Shown: one piece after another, positions 1 through 6,476 of the stretch
Layout: each line of letters begins with the position of its first letter
Numbering within the stretch: the first letter of the stretch is position 1
Assembly (NCBI GenBank): GCA_030834045.1
Contig: JAURFZ010000032.1
Coordinates: 1 to 12,515 of the forward strand
Direction of reading: 5' to 3'
From: Burkholderiales bacterium
Lineage (GTDB): Bacteria; Pseudomonadota; Gammaproteobacteria; Burkholderiales; Burkholderiaceae_A
DNA: 12,515 bases
The notes under the pieces: model-generated
The model's database searches: none
Seen by the model: only the letters and a program-made list of their open reading frames with translations
Told to the model about the DNA's origin: nothing
Translations under genes and position numbers: made by a program

Positions 1-567
1 CATGCGGCCATAAAAATCAAGCAAGTTCGGGTAAGCCTGCTTCCAGGTGTTTTCAGGGAAGCGAAGCTCAAGGTAGCCCAAGGCGACGCCGCAGGCGATG
101 TCACCTAAAGAAAAGGCACGCCCGTTCATGAACTGATCTTTCCCGAGGGTCTGGCTCATCACCGCCAAGGCACGATCAACCTTTTCGGCCTGACGGGCCA
201 TCCAGTCCCGACTTAGCGCATTCTCGTCGTGAAAGCGTCGCTCTGTAATCATTGAAACTGCCGCATCGCAGATGCCGTCAGCCAAGGCCTCAAGCGTCTT
301 AACGGTGGTGCGTTCACGATTACCTTCTGGAATAAGGCGTTGTGTGGGCGCACGGGAGTCAAGGTACTCGGCGATAACGCGCGAATCGTAGACGCAACCG
401 TCCTCCAATAGAAGCACGGGCACCTTGCCTAAAGGGTTTTGCGCGCCAATTCCTGTAGCCGCGGACCAGACATCTTCGGGGACGAATTGGTATTCAAGTC
501 GCTTTTCAACAGCAACAATGCGCACCTTACGAACGTAAGGGCTAGTTACAGAGCCAATGATTTTCAT
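1..567 (-). CDS. Glutathione S-transferase, YibF-like (3' end beyond window)
   Basis: Reads from an ATG at 567 down to the window edge without a stop, giving 189 codons, so most of a GST of about 200 residues is present and only the C-terminal tail is missing. The N-terminal thioredoxin-like domain begins MKIIGSVTSPYVRKVRI, where the SPYVRK segment is the usual GSH-activating Ser/Cys loop. It continues with NPLGKVPVL (cis-Pro loop) and DSRVIAEYLD (the Ser contacting the gamma-glutamyl group). The remainder is the helical C-terminal domain, with FSLGDIACGVALGYL matching the N-capping box region. Such proteins conjugate or reduce electrophiles with glutathione in the cytosol; the real substrate is unknown. 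It is divergent from purB, an arrangement I recall from other betaproteobacteria. No good Shine-Dalgarno precedes the ATG. Confidence 0.9.
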   Translation of the reverse strand, partial: MKIIGSVTSPYVRKVRIVAVEKRLEYQFVPEDVWSAATGIGAQNPLGKVPVLLLEDGCVYDSRVIAEYLDSRAPTQRLIPEGNRERTTVKTLEALADGICDAAVSMITERRFHDENALSRDWMARQAEKVDRALAVMSQTLGKDQFMNGRAFSLGDIACGVALGYLELRFPENTWKQAYPNLLDFYGRM

Positions 568-649
568 AGAAAGGAAGTCGGGTTAGAGGCGTCGAAGTAT
601 AGCGCCAAGCGAAAAGATTTATCTATGACCGTGTCACAATTCTAAAATC

Positions 650-2029
650 ATGAGTACTCCACTTACCGCGCTTTCGCCCCTCGACGGCCGCTACGCAAGC
701 AAAGTTGATGGCCTTCGGGAAATCCTGTCGGAGTTTGGGCTTATTCGTTGCCGCGTGCAGGCCGAGGTGGCTTGGCTTAAGGGGTTAGCAGGTCTTGGCC
801 TGACCGAACTTCCACCCCTTTCTAAAAAGGCGACGAGCCAGCTTGACCAATGGGTTAAGAAATTTTCCACCAAAGACGCGCAGCGTATTAAAGACATTGA
901 GGCCACCACCAACCACGATGTCAAAGCGGTGGAGTACTTTTTAAAAGAAAAGGCTGCAAAAAGCAGTGAGCCAAGCCTTCTTAATGCCATTGAATTTATT
1001 CACTTTGCATGCACCAGCGAAGACATTAATAACGTGGCCCACGCCCTGATGTTAGAGGAGGCAAGGCGCAAGGTTCTGCTTCCCCAGATCCAGAGGCTCA
1101 TTCATAAGCTTGGCGAGCTAGCAAAGACCCATGCCGCCCTGCCTATGCTCTCGCGAACCCATGGTCAGACTGCGTCGCCCACAACGCTTGGCAAGGAGCT
1201 TGCCAATATACGCGCTCGACTGCGTGGGGCGAGGGACCAATTTTTAGCGATTGAACTGCGCGCCAAAATGAATGGTGCGGTGGGGAATTACAACGCGCAT
1301 CTTGCAAGCGTGCCCGAGGTGCAGTGGCCCGTATTTTCGCGGTCGATTGTTGAAGGCCTTGGCCTGCGGTTTAACAGCCACACTACGCAAATTGAGCCCC
1401 ATGACGACATGGCCGCCTACTTCCATGCGCTTTCTCGGTTCAACACGGTCTTGCTTGATTTCTGCCGCGACGTATGGGGCTACATTTCCCTAGGGTACTT
1501 CGGGCAGAAACTTAAAGAGGGTGAGGTGGGCTCATCCACCATGCCACATAAGGTGAACCCAATTGATTTTGAGAATGCCGAGGGCAACTTAGGCCTTGCC
1601 AATGCGGTGCTTAGCCACCTTGCCGAGAAGCTTCCTGTAAGCCGTTGGCAGCGCGACCTTACCGACTCCACCGTGCTTCGAAATATGGGGGTTGGCCTTG
1701 GGCATAGCCTTCTGGCCTTCGATTCCTGCCTAAAGGGAATGGGTAAGCTTGAAGTCAACGAGGCGCGGTTGGCGCAAGACCTGGACGCCTCTTGGGAAGT
1801 TCTGGCCGAGCCCATTCAAACAGTGATGCGTCGTTACGGACTGCCCGAACCCTACGAGCAGTTAAAGGCACTTACCCGAGGCAAGGGAATTACCGAAGAA
1901 ACGCTGAAGGCTTTTATGCAAAAACTCAAGCTTCCCAAGCCCGTTAAAGAGTCTTTGTTGAGGCTCACGCCTTCAACCTACATTGGACTGGCCCAGAAAC
2001 TCGCGCTTGAGGAGGCCGCACAGGCCTGA
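650..2029 (+). CDS. purB: Adenylosuccinate lyase
   Basis: 459 residues, close to the 456 of the E. coli enzyme. PurB acts twice in purine synthesis: it splits SAICAR to AICAR plus fumarate, and adenylosuccinate to AMP plus fumarate. It is a cytosolic homotetramer of the fumarase/aspartase superfamily. Visible landmarks are LSPLDGRYASKV at 8-19 (typical N-terminus), TSEDINN at 122-128, RTHGQTASPTT at 169-179 with the general-acid His171, and the superfamily signature SSTMPHKVNP at 295-304 with catalytic Ser295; both positions match E. coli numbering as I recall it. LTDSTVLRN follows at 337-345. The ATG has no Shine-Dalgarno, but the N-terminus aligns with the family. No lesions are seen. It is transcribed away from the GST gene, and only a weak hairpin lies at its 3' end. 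Confidence 0.97.
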   Translation: MSTPLTALSPLDGRYASKVDGLREILSEFGLIRCRVQAEVAWLKGLAGLGLTELPPLSKKATSQLDQWVKKFSTKDAQRIKDIEATTNHDVKAVEYFLKEKAAKSSEPSLLNAIEFIHFACTSEDINNVAHALMLEEARRKVLLPQIQRLIHKLGELAKTHAALPMLSRTHGQTASPTTLGKELANIRARLRGARDQFLAIELRAKMNGAVGNYNAHLASVPEVQWPVFSRSIVEGLGLRFNSHTTQIEPHDDMAAYFHALSRFNTVLLDFCRDVWGYISLGYFGQKLKEGEVGSSTMPHKVNPIDFENAEGNLGLANAVLSHLAEKLPVSRWQRDLTDSTVLRNMGVGLGHSLLAFDSCLKGMGKLEVNEARLAQDLDASWEVLAEPIQTVMRRYGLPEPYEQLKALTRGKGITEETLKAFMQKLKLPKPVKESLLRLTPSTYIGLAQKLALEEAAQA

Positions 2030-2040
2030 TTTGTTTCTTC
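2013..2040 (+). terminator. Weak candidate terminator at the purB 3' end
   Basis: AGGCC (2013-2017) can pair with GGCCT (2023-2027) around a 5-nt loop, followed by a T-rich but interrupted stretch. The stem is short and overlaps the last purB codons, so this is only a possibility. Confidence 0.25.
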
Positions 2041-2249
2041 TGGGTGACGGTTCCATTTCAGACCTGTCACTCCTAAGCAACAACTTTCTGACGGAGATGG
2101 TGTTCGTAGGTTCTAAAAAAGTCGAAAGACATAGTTTCGTTTCAAAAGTATTAAGAAAAACTCTGCCTTTATGCCTCGTTAATTAAGCGACGGACGCGGC
2201 AAGGGTTTTTGGTGCTCATTTCGTATTCAAGGCCTTAGGAGAGTACTGA
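2030..2249. promoter_or_regulatory. purB-porin intergenic region; holds the porin leader and RBS
   Basis: 220 bp without a convincing gene. AT-rich stretches (around 2110-2180, including a TTAATTAA palindrome near 2179-2186) are plausible promoter DNA for the porin, but no -35/-10 pair is clear. TTAGGAGAG near 2235 is a strong Shine-Dalgarno 6-8 bases ahead of the porin ATG at 2250. Confidence 0.4.
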
Positions 2250-3235
2250 ATGAAAAAGCATCTTATTGCTGCTGCCGTGGCCGCAACGCTGGCCGTTCCC
2301 GCAATGGCGCAGGTTTCCATTAGCGGCCGTATTGATACATCGATCACCACGACATCTAAGAATTCGGTTGGATCATCCCAGACCACCATCGCCAGCGGCA
2401 TCATCTCCACGAACCAGCTTGTTCTTAAGGGTGCAGAGGGCCTTGGGGGGGCCTTAAGGCTGACTTTACAGTTGCATCACAAATCAATACCGATGAGAGC
2501 CGGGCCCTCGTATTGGGCGATCGTGGAGCTCTAGTTGGCCTATCCGGCGGCTTCGGCTCGATCCACCTCGGCAAAGATACAGGCAATACGATGAACTCTC
2601 TGAGTGGGGGGCTTAACGGTAACCTCTCTGACATCGGCGGTAAGCGCAACCGAACCGACAACAGCGTCATCTATTCGACCCCTAGCCTTGCTGGACTGAG
2701 GGCCAAGGTTATCTACTCGGTGGGGTCTGAAACAGCTACCGATGACGATAAGGGTCAGTTTACTGAGCTAGGTCTAGCTTACAAGGCGGGGCCAATTAGT
2801 GCCGAGTTGGCTTACGCTACGAATAACGGTGGGAAAAGCGCGACAGACGATACAGAAACTGGCGTTGCAGTCACCTACGATTTCGGTATGGGCAAAGTAA
2901 ATGTTCGATACATTGACTTCGACCTAGATGGAAGCGATTCGAGCGACTACAAACGCAGCGGTCTGGGTGTTCAGTTCCCTATTGCGAAGGGAATGAAGGT
3001 TACCGTCGATTACTTTAAGCATGACCAAGATGGGCAGACCAAGGATTACACCGCTACAAACGCCTCATTTATTTATGACCTAAGTAAGAGGACCAATGTC
3101 TATTTGGCTTACGTTGCGGTCAACAACGAGAGCGGTGCATCCTATAGGGGTAGTGGCTCAAGCGGCCCCAAGCTCGCTGCAAAAGCTGGTGAAGATCCCA
3201 ACGTTGTATCAATTGGTGTTCGCCATAGCTTCTGA
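2250..3235 (+). pseudogene. Outer-membrane porin (OmpC/Porin_4 family), frame broken at a G7 tract
   Basis: The first frame (2250-2534, 94 residues) starts with signal peptide MKKHLIAAAVAATLAVPAMA, cleavable before QVSISGRID, the typical first porin strand. It proceeds to the conserved KGAEGLGG turn, then derails after the G run at 2445-2451. The second frame holds the natural continuation (GLKADFTVASQ, then ALVGLSGGFGSIHLGKDTG, the strand leading into the constriction loop region). It runs to VSIGVRHSF, ending in the C-terminal Phe recognised by the Bam complex. Adding one G (8 instead of 7) yields GLGGGLKA and one 328-residue porin, a normal family length. As written, only a 94-residue stub would be made, although a TTG at 2513 could start a useless leaderless fragment. 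The long intact second frame means the lesion is recent, reversible or a sequencing artefact. A strong terminator follows. Confidence 0.88.
2445..2451 (+). repeat. Homopolymeric G7 tract at the porin frameshift
   Basis: Seven consecutive G lie at the exact point where the porin changes frame. The upstream frame reads GGG GGG GCC and the downstream frame needs GGC CTT AAG. Eight (or five) G residues would restore the frame, and eight gives the usual porin GLGGGLKA turn. Poly-G tracts in surface-protein genes are classic slipped-strand mispairing sites. Confidence 0.9.
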
Positions 3236-3252
3236 TTAGCCTAACTACCCAG

Positions 3253-3278
3253 CCCCGGCCCAGTGCCGGGGTTTTTTT
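3253..3278 (+). terminator. Rho-independent terminator of the porin gene
   Basis: CCCCGGC (3253-3259) pairs with GCCGGGG (3265-3271) around the loop CCAGT, followed at once by seven T (3272-3278). It starts 17 bp after the porin stop codon. It is a textbook intrinsic terminator and insulates the accessory block from the porin. Confidence 0.95.
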
Positions 3279-3395
3279 CTACTAATTGTTACGAATTGAT
3301 TAAGAAAAACCTAAAGAACTATTTCACAAAACATAAAACTCGAGTGGGCATTGTTTGCGACTCATGTTCAACTCGTTGGGTAGTAGGAGACATAG

Positions 3396-4433
3396 ATGAA
3401 TCAGGCATCGCTGGCCCTTGAAACACCTGGGTTTAATTGGGTGGTCGCACAGACCATCATCGCGGAGCGCGCCCGCGCGGTTCGACACGAGGTAAGTACG
3501 CAGACCGTGCGCTTGTTTGAGATGCGCTGTGAGAAGCATTTGTTGCCGTTTTTTGGTGGTACGACTATTGACGCCATTCAGTACCCCCAGCTCATGCGTT
3601 TCGTGGACGAGCTTTCACGCCAGCAGCTGCACAACGCCACCATTCGGCAGCTACTAATTGCGGTTCGCAAGGTCTTGAACTGGGCCTTGGTGCATGAACA
3701 CATTGCAGGGCTGCCCGCCTTTCCCAAAGTGCGCAGCGAAAGCACTCCCCGCGGCGGCTTTACGCCCTGCGAACTCTTAAAACTCTGGCACTGCGCCAAG
3801 CATCAGTCCACCTTAGTGAGGCCCGAGGGTGGCTACACCCCCTCGCATCGCGATCGCCAAGGCGGGCTCTTTGCCAAAGACATGCCCACACCCGTGTGGT
3901 TTCGCTGGATGATTGCCTTCATGGTGAACAGCTTTGTGCGCCCCACCGATCTGCGCAACATTCAACATCAGCATGTGCAGGTAGTGCGTGGCCGGCACAC
4001 CTACCTACGCCTGGTCTTACCCGAAAGTAAAAAGCACACCGAGAAAATCATTACTCTGCGTCCTGCCGTGCGCATCTATGAGCAGATTCTTGCTTACGCC
4101 CAGGCGCATGGGCATGCGGCCTCAGACGATTACCTTTTCTACCCCGAGGTGTCTAACCGCAAGACTGCCATGATGCTTATGGATGTGCAGTTTCGTCGCA
4201 TCCTTGAGGCTGCAGGCCTGCGGCAAGGTGCGCGGGGTCAGAACCGCACGCTGTATAGCCTGCGACATACCGCCATTACTTTTCGGCTGCTCTATGGCCA
4301 GGGTATTGATCTCTTAACACTGGCCAAGAATGCACGCACCTCGGTGGAGATGATTGAGAAGTTCTATGCCTCGGAGCTCAACCCCGAGATGAACGTGGCC
4401 ATGCTGCAGAGCCGACGCCAACGAGTGGGGTAG
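3396..4433 (+). CDS. Tyrosine-type site-specific recombinase / integrase
   Basis: 345 residues. Tyrosine recombinases cut and rejoin DNA through a 3'-phosphotyrosine intermediate, integrating or excising mobile elements. An N-terminal core-binding (SAM-like) domain spans roughly 15-103. The catalytic domain follows with Arg I in SFVRPTDLRN (Arg182), the beta-hairpin lysine in LPESKKHTEK (Lys212/213), box II LYSLRHT (Arg290, His291) and the nucleophile in EMIEKFYAS (Tyr324). The usual first His of the HxxRH box is Tyr287, and the third His/Trp position looks like Ala or Asn in LAKNARTS. The Tyr form of box II is found in some integrase subfamilies, so activity is plausible. TAGGAGA precedes the ATG by 6-7 bases. 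No att site, excisionase or phage genes were found, and it ends 1 bp from the stop codon of the convergent ATPase pseudogene. Confidence 0.88.
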   Translation: MNQASLALETPGFNWVVAQTIIAERARAVRHEVSTQTVRLFEMRCEKHLLPFFGGTTIDAIQYPQLMRFVDELSRQQLHNATIRQLLIAVRKVLNWALVHEHIAGLPAFPKVRSESTPRGGFTPCELLKLWHCAKHQSTLVRPEGGYTPSHRDRQGGLFAKDMPTPVWFRWMIAFMVNSFVRPTDLRNIQHQHVQVVRGRHTYLRLVLPESKKHTEKIITLRPAVRIYEQILAYAQAHGHAASDDYLFYPEVSNRKTAMMLMDVQFRRILEAAGLRQGARGQNRTLYSLRHTAITFRLLYGQGIDLLTLAKNARTSVEMIEKFYASELNPEMNVAMLQSRRQRVG

Positions 4434-4434
4434 G

Positions 4435-5265
4435 CTACACGTTAGGCAGGGCAGTGATATCTCTAAAATAGGTGATCTGCATACCTGGGCTTGCCGTGTT
4501 AAGCAGGTGGGGCCCCACGGCCGATTCCACAAGACGCCCCCAGGTTTCGGGATGGTCTCTGGCAGCGCTTGGGCCGGTGACCATCCAGGCCGAGGCGAGA
4601 AGATGCAGGTAGTTGGCAAGTGTGGTGGTGTTACCCGCATCTTGTAACTGACCCATGACTTTTTGATAAGACAAGACCTGGCTTGAGTACGCGCAGCCCA
4701 GTTGCATAAGACTGCGCATGAGGGCGGGCTTGTCTATTCGGGCAAGGTTCATGACATCACGCGAGATAGCCGGCTCCACAATGGCATCCTGCAGGTAGCG
4801 AATCCATCGCTCCGGGGTCTGAATGAGGCTCGCTGGGCCGGGGTAACCGCCAAAACAAATGTAATCTTCAAAGCGAAAGCCAAAGGCCTCGCGCATCTCA
4901 GAAAACGACCAATGCGGAAGTCGAATTAACTCAAACCGCCCTGCCAAGCTTTCGGTGAGTCCGTGTTGCACCAAAAATTGTGACGAACCCAACAACACCA
5001 GATGTATGGGCTGAGCTCTGCCCTTTGGCCTCTGATCCCATAACGCCTTTACAGCCTCCGACCAGCGCGGCACCTTCTGAACCTCATCCAAAATCAAAAC
5101 AAACGGCTGCAGCGGCGTACAAAACCTGATCGCCCAGCATATCGGCCACATGCTGCACCAGCGTGGTTTTTTTAACCTGTCGGGGTCCAGCCAGGATCTG
5201 AATAAACTTCGGCGGCTCCTGAAGACGACTTAGCAACAGGCTGGCCTGCGGCCTGTGAAAGGGCC
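4435..5265 (-). pseudogene. Degraded ATPase, AAA_14 plus DUF4143 family
   Basis: The longest intact piece (4435-5151) contains Walker B LILDEVQKVPRW, sensor-1-like LVLLGSSQFL, the LPHWSFSEM segment and a DUF4143 part (EPAISRDVMNLARIDKPALM, GQLQDAGNTTTLANYL, WGRLVESAVGPHLLN). The missing N-terminus lies upstream in another frame (about 5150-5265): PPKFIQILAGPRQVKKTTL, whose P-loop has Lys where the GK glycine should be. Against remembered relatives of about 380-400 residues the lesions are: no convincing start codon; a deletion plus frameshift between P-loop and Walker B (after GDQVLYAA); a probable in-frame deletion between LHLLASAWM and PETWGRLVES; and an early stop after QITYFRD, where the family normally continues to a VDFVV-type motif. 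These ATPases are common accessory genes of poorly known role. This copy is very unlikely to work. Confidence 0.82.
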
Positions 5266-5283
5266 TCCTTCGACCAGGATTAG

Positions 5284-5318
5284 CAAGAGGCTAGACTCTT
5301 GGCTAACCTAGCCAAGAG
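5284..5318. promoter_or_regulatory. Inverted-repeat array upstream of the toxin-antitoxin pair (candidate operator)
   Basis: A perfect 10-bp inverted repeat, CTCTTGGCTA (5296-5305) and TAGCCAAGAG (5309-5318), is separated by ACC. A further CAAGAGGCTAG half-site lies just upstream (5284-5294) in the opposite orientation to CTCTT at 5296-5300. No T-tract follows on either strand, so a terminator is unlikely. Phd/YefM antitoxins usually bind such palindromes to repress their own operon, hence the operator proposal. Confidence 0.5.
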
Positions 5319-5331
5319 GTGTAGCATAAGA

Positions 5332-5355
5332 CCTCGGTTTTGCCTTTTTCCGAGG
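5332..5355 (+). repeat. Inverted repeat in the antitoxin leader
   Basis: CCTCGG (5332-5337) and CCGAGG (5350-5355) face each other across a T-rich 12-base loop. It sits 25 bp before the antitoxin ATG and may be a leader hairpin or a second operator site. The role is unproven. Confidence 0.35.
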
Positions 5356-5380
5356 AAACCCCATCTAGGAATCAAACACC

Positions 5381-5617
5381 ATGCAAGTAAATATGCTTGA
5401 TGCAAAGAATCAGCTATCCCGGCTCGTAAAGTCCGCGCTCGCCGGAGAAGAGGTGATCATCGCAAGTAATGGTGAGCCGCAGGTTAGGCTTGTTCCATGC
5501 ACCAGCATGCCTGGCCTTAGGAACAAAGGTGTCTTGGCAGGCAAACTGCATAACGTGGACGATGCCTTCACAAAAGATCTCGATGCGGAGGTCTCGAAGC
5601 TATTCAACGGCCGTTAG
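5381..5617 (+). CDS. Type II antitoxin, Phd/YefM family
   Basis: 78 residues, the usual size for the family. The N-terminal part, MQVNMLDAKNQLSRLV then GEEVIIASNGEPQVRLVP, is the Phd/YefM DNA-binding fold (about 1-46). The remainder (LAGKLHNVDDAFTKDLDAEVSKLF) is the flexible toxin-binding tail, with the xxDDxF-like pattern typical of antitoxins paired with PIN toxins. The antitoxin neutralises its partner by covering the active site and, alone or with toxin, autoregulates the operon. TAGGA precedes the ATG by about 10 bases. It stops 10 bp before the toxin ATG, the usual antitoxin-first order. Repression probably acts at the inverted repeats upstream. Confidence 0.9.
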   Translation: MQVNMLDAKNQLSRLVKSALAGEEVIIASNGEPQVRLVPCTSMPGLRNKGVLAGKLHNVDDAFTKDLDAEVSKLFNGR

Positions 5618-5627
5618 AGCCCACGAA

Positions 5628-6005
5628 ATGGCTCTCCTTCTCGACACTCAGATCGTTCTCTGGTGGCTCGTAGGAAGTAAAAAGCTAACAGCCTCAACGC
5701 TGGAGAGGCTGGAGAAAAGCAGGTGCCTTGTATCAACAGCAAGCATCTGGGAGGTTGCTATTAAGTATCGTCTAGGCAAATTAGAAATAAATCCCGTCGT
5801 CTTTCGTGACGAGTTTCTGAATGTGGGCGGACAGATTTTGAATATTTCAGACACCCATGTCATCCATACAGCAAACCTTCCTGACATTCACAATGACCCC
5901 TTCGATCGACTAATGATCTCCCAGGTCAAAGTCGAAGGCTTAACCGCTGTAACTGCAGATGCGATCTGGGCTCACTACGGCATTAAAGTCCTTAAGGCCC
6001 AGTGA
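5628..6005 (+). CDS. vapC: PIN-domain toxin, VapC family
   Basis: 125 residues from the ATG at 5628. The frame is open further upstream, but that part overlaps the antitoxin and lacks PIN similarity, whereas MALLLDTQIVLWWL is the standard start of this subfamily. PIN toxins are Mg2+-dependent ribonucleases that cut tRNA or rRNA and stop translation when free of antitoxin. Acidic metal-binding residues are visible: Asp6 in LLLDT, Glu42 in SIWEVAIK, Asp90 and Asp93 in HNDPFDRLMISQ, and Asp111 in TAD. All expected positions are filled, so it looks active. The Phd/YefM partner (rather than an AbrB-type VapB) is a common pairing for this LLLDT-LWW subgroup. Its TGA ends at 6005 and the stop codon of convergent rlmH begins at 6006, leaving no spacer. 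Confidence 0.9.
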   Translation: MALLLDTQIVLWWLVGSKKLTASTLERLEKSRCLVSTASIWEVAIKYRLGKLEINPVVFRDEFLNVGGQILNISDTHVIHTANLPDIHNDPFDRLMISQVKVEGLTAVTADAIWAHYGIKVLKAQ

Positions 6006-6476
6006 CTACTCCCGATGGTAAGGATGCCCCACCAGCAAAGAATGTGCGCGATAGAGCTGCTCAGCAAGCAAAAGCTTGGCAAGTCCATGGGGCAGGGTCA
6101 TATCCGACAACCGCAGCCTTGCATGGGCAGCCTCTTTAACGGAAGGTGCAAGGCCGTCAGGCCCTCCAATAATAAAAGCAATGCAGCCATGGCTTTGCTG
6201 CCAGGCCTGAAGCTTCTCGGCAAACTGAGTTGTAAGCAGGCCCTGGCCTTTCTCATCAAGCACCACGCGCCAAGCCCCTGCAGGCAGTGCGTTCTCGATT
6301 CGCTGAGCCTCAAGGGCCATCATCTGCTCCACGGTTTTCCCGGTCTGCCGGGACTCGGGCTTCACGGTTTTTAGTTCAAGCGCCCAGTCTTTAGGAAGCC
6401 TTTGGAGGTATTGGGCTACACCGTCTTCAAGCCAGGTGGGCTGCCGCGCTGTAACCGCCACAACAAGCAGCCTCAC
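6006..6476 (-). CDS. rlmH: 23S rRNA (pseudouridine1915-N3)-methyltransferase
   Basis: 156 residues, the standard length. RlmH is a small SPOUT (knotted) methyltransferase that uses S-adenosylmethionine to methylate pseudouridine 1915 in helix 69 of 23S rRNA in assembled 70S ribosomes. Signatures are the start MRLLVVAV, VVLDEKGQ (71-78), the SAM-binding FIIGGPDGL (101-109), SDMTLPHGLAKLLLAEQLYRA (the knot region) and the C-terminal HPYHRE. The start is GTG at 6476, overlapping the bioY TGA as GTGA, so translation is likely coupled to bioY. In many betaproteobacteria rlmH sits next to rsfS. Here the partner is bioY, and the 3' side meets a toxin gene, suggesting local rearrangement. Confidence 0.95.
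   Translation of the reverse strand: MRLLVVAVTARQPTWLEDGVAQYLQRLPKDWALELKTVKPESRQTGKTVEQMMALEAQRIENALPAGAWRVVLDEKGQGLLTTQFAEKLQAWQQSHGCIAFIIGGPDGLAPSVKEAAHARLRLSDMTLPHGLAKLLLAEQLYRAHSLLVGHPYHRE

Noticed and set aside
439..645. Plus-strand 68-codon frame ahead of purB
   Set aside because: It is antisense to the well-supported GST gene, has no RBS and shows no family resemblance.
1983..2186. Plus-strand 67-codon frame overlapping the purB end and the intergenic gap
   Set aside because: Mostly an out-of-frame reading of purB; no RBS and no recognisable motif.
2513..3235. The 240-codon porin fragment as a separate gene starting at TTG
   Set aside because: It has no RBS or signal peptide and is the direct continuation of the porin in the shifted frame.
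2150..3310. 12-base direct repeat ATTAAGAAAAAC on both sides of the porin (2150-2161 and 3299-3310)
   Set aside because: A few AT-rich 12-mer matches are expected by chance in a window this long, and nothing else suggests transposition or recombination.
3343..4433. CGAGTGGG occurring just upstream of the integrase and again at its 3' end, considered as att core
   Set aside because: Only 8 bases match, flanks differ, and the second copy is inside the integrase coding region.
6015..6374. Plus-strand 119-codon frame
   Set aside because: Antisense shadow of rlmH, with no independent support.
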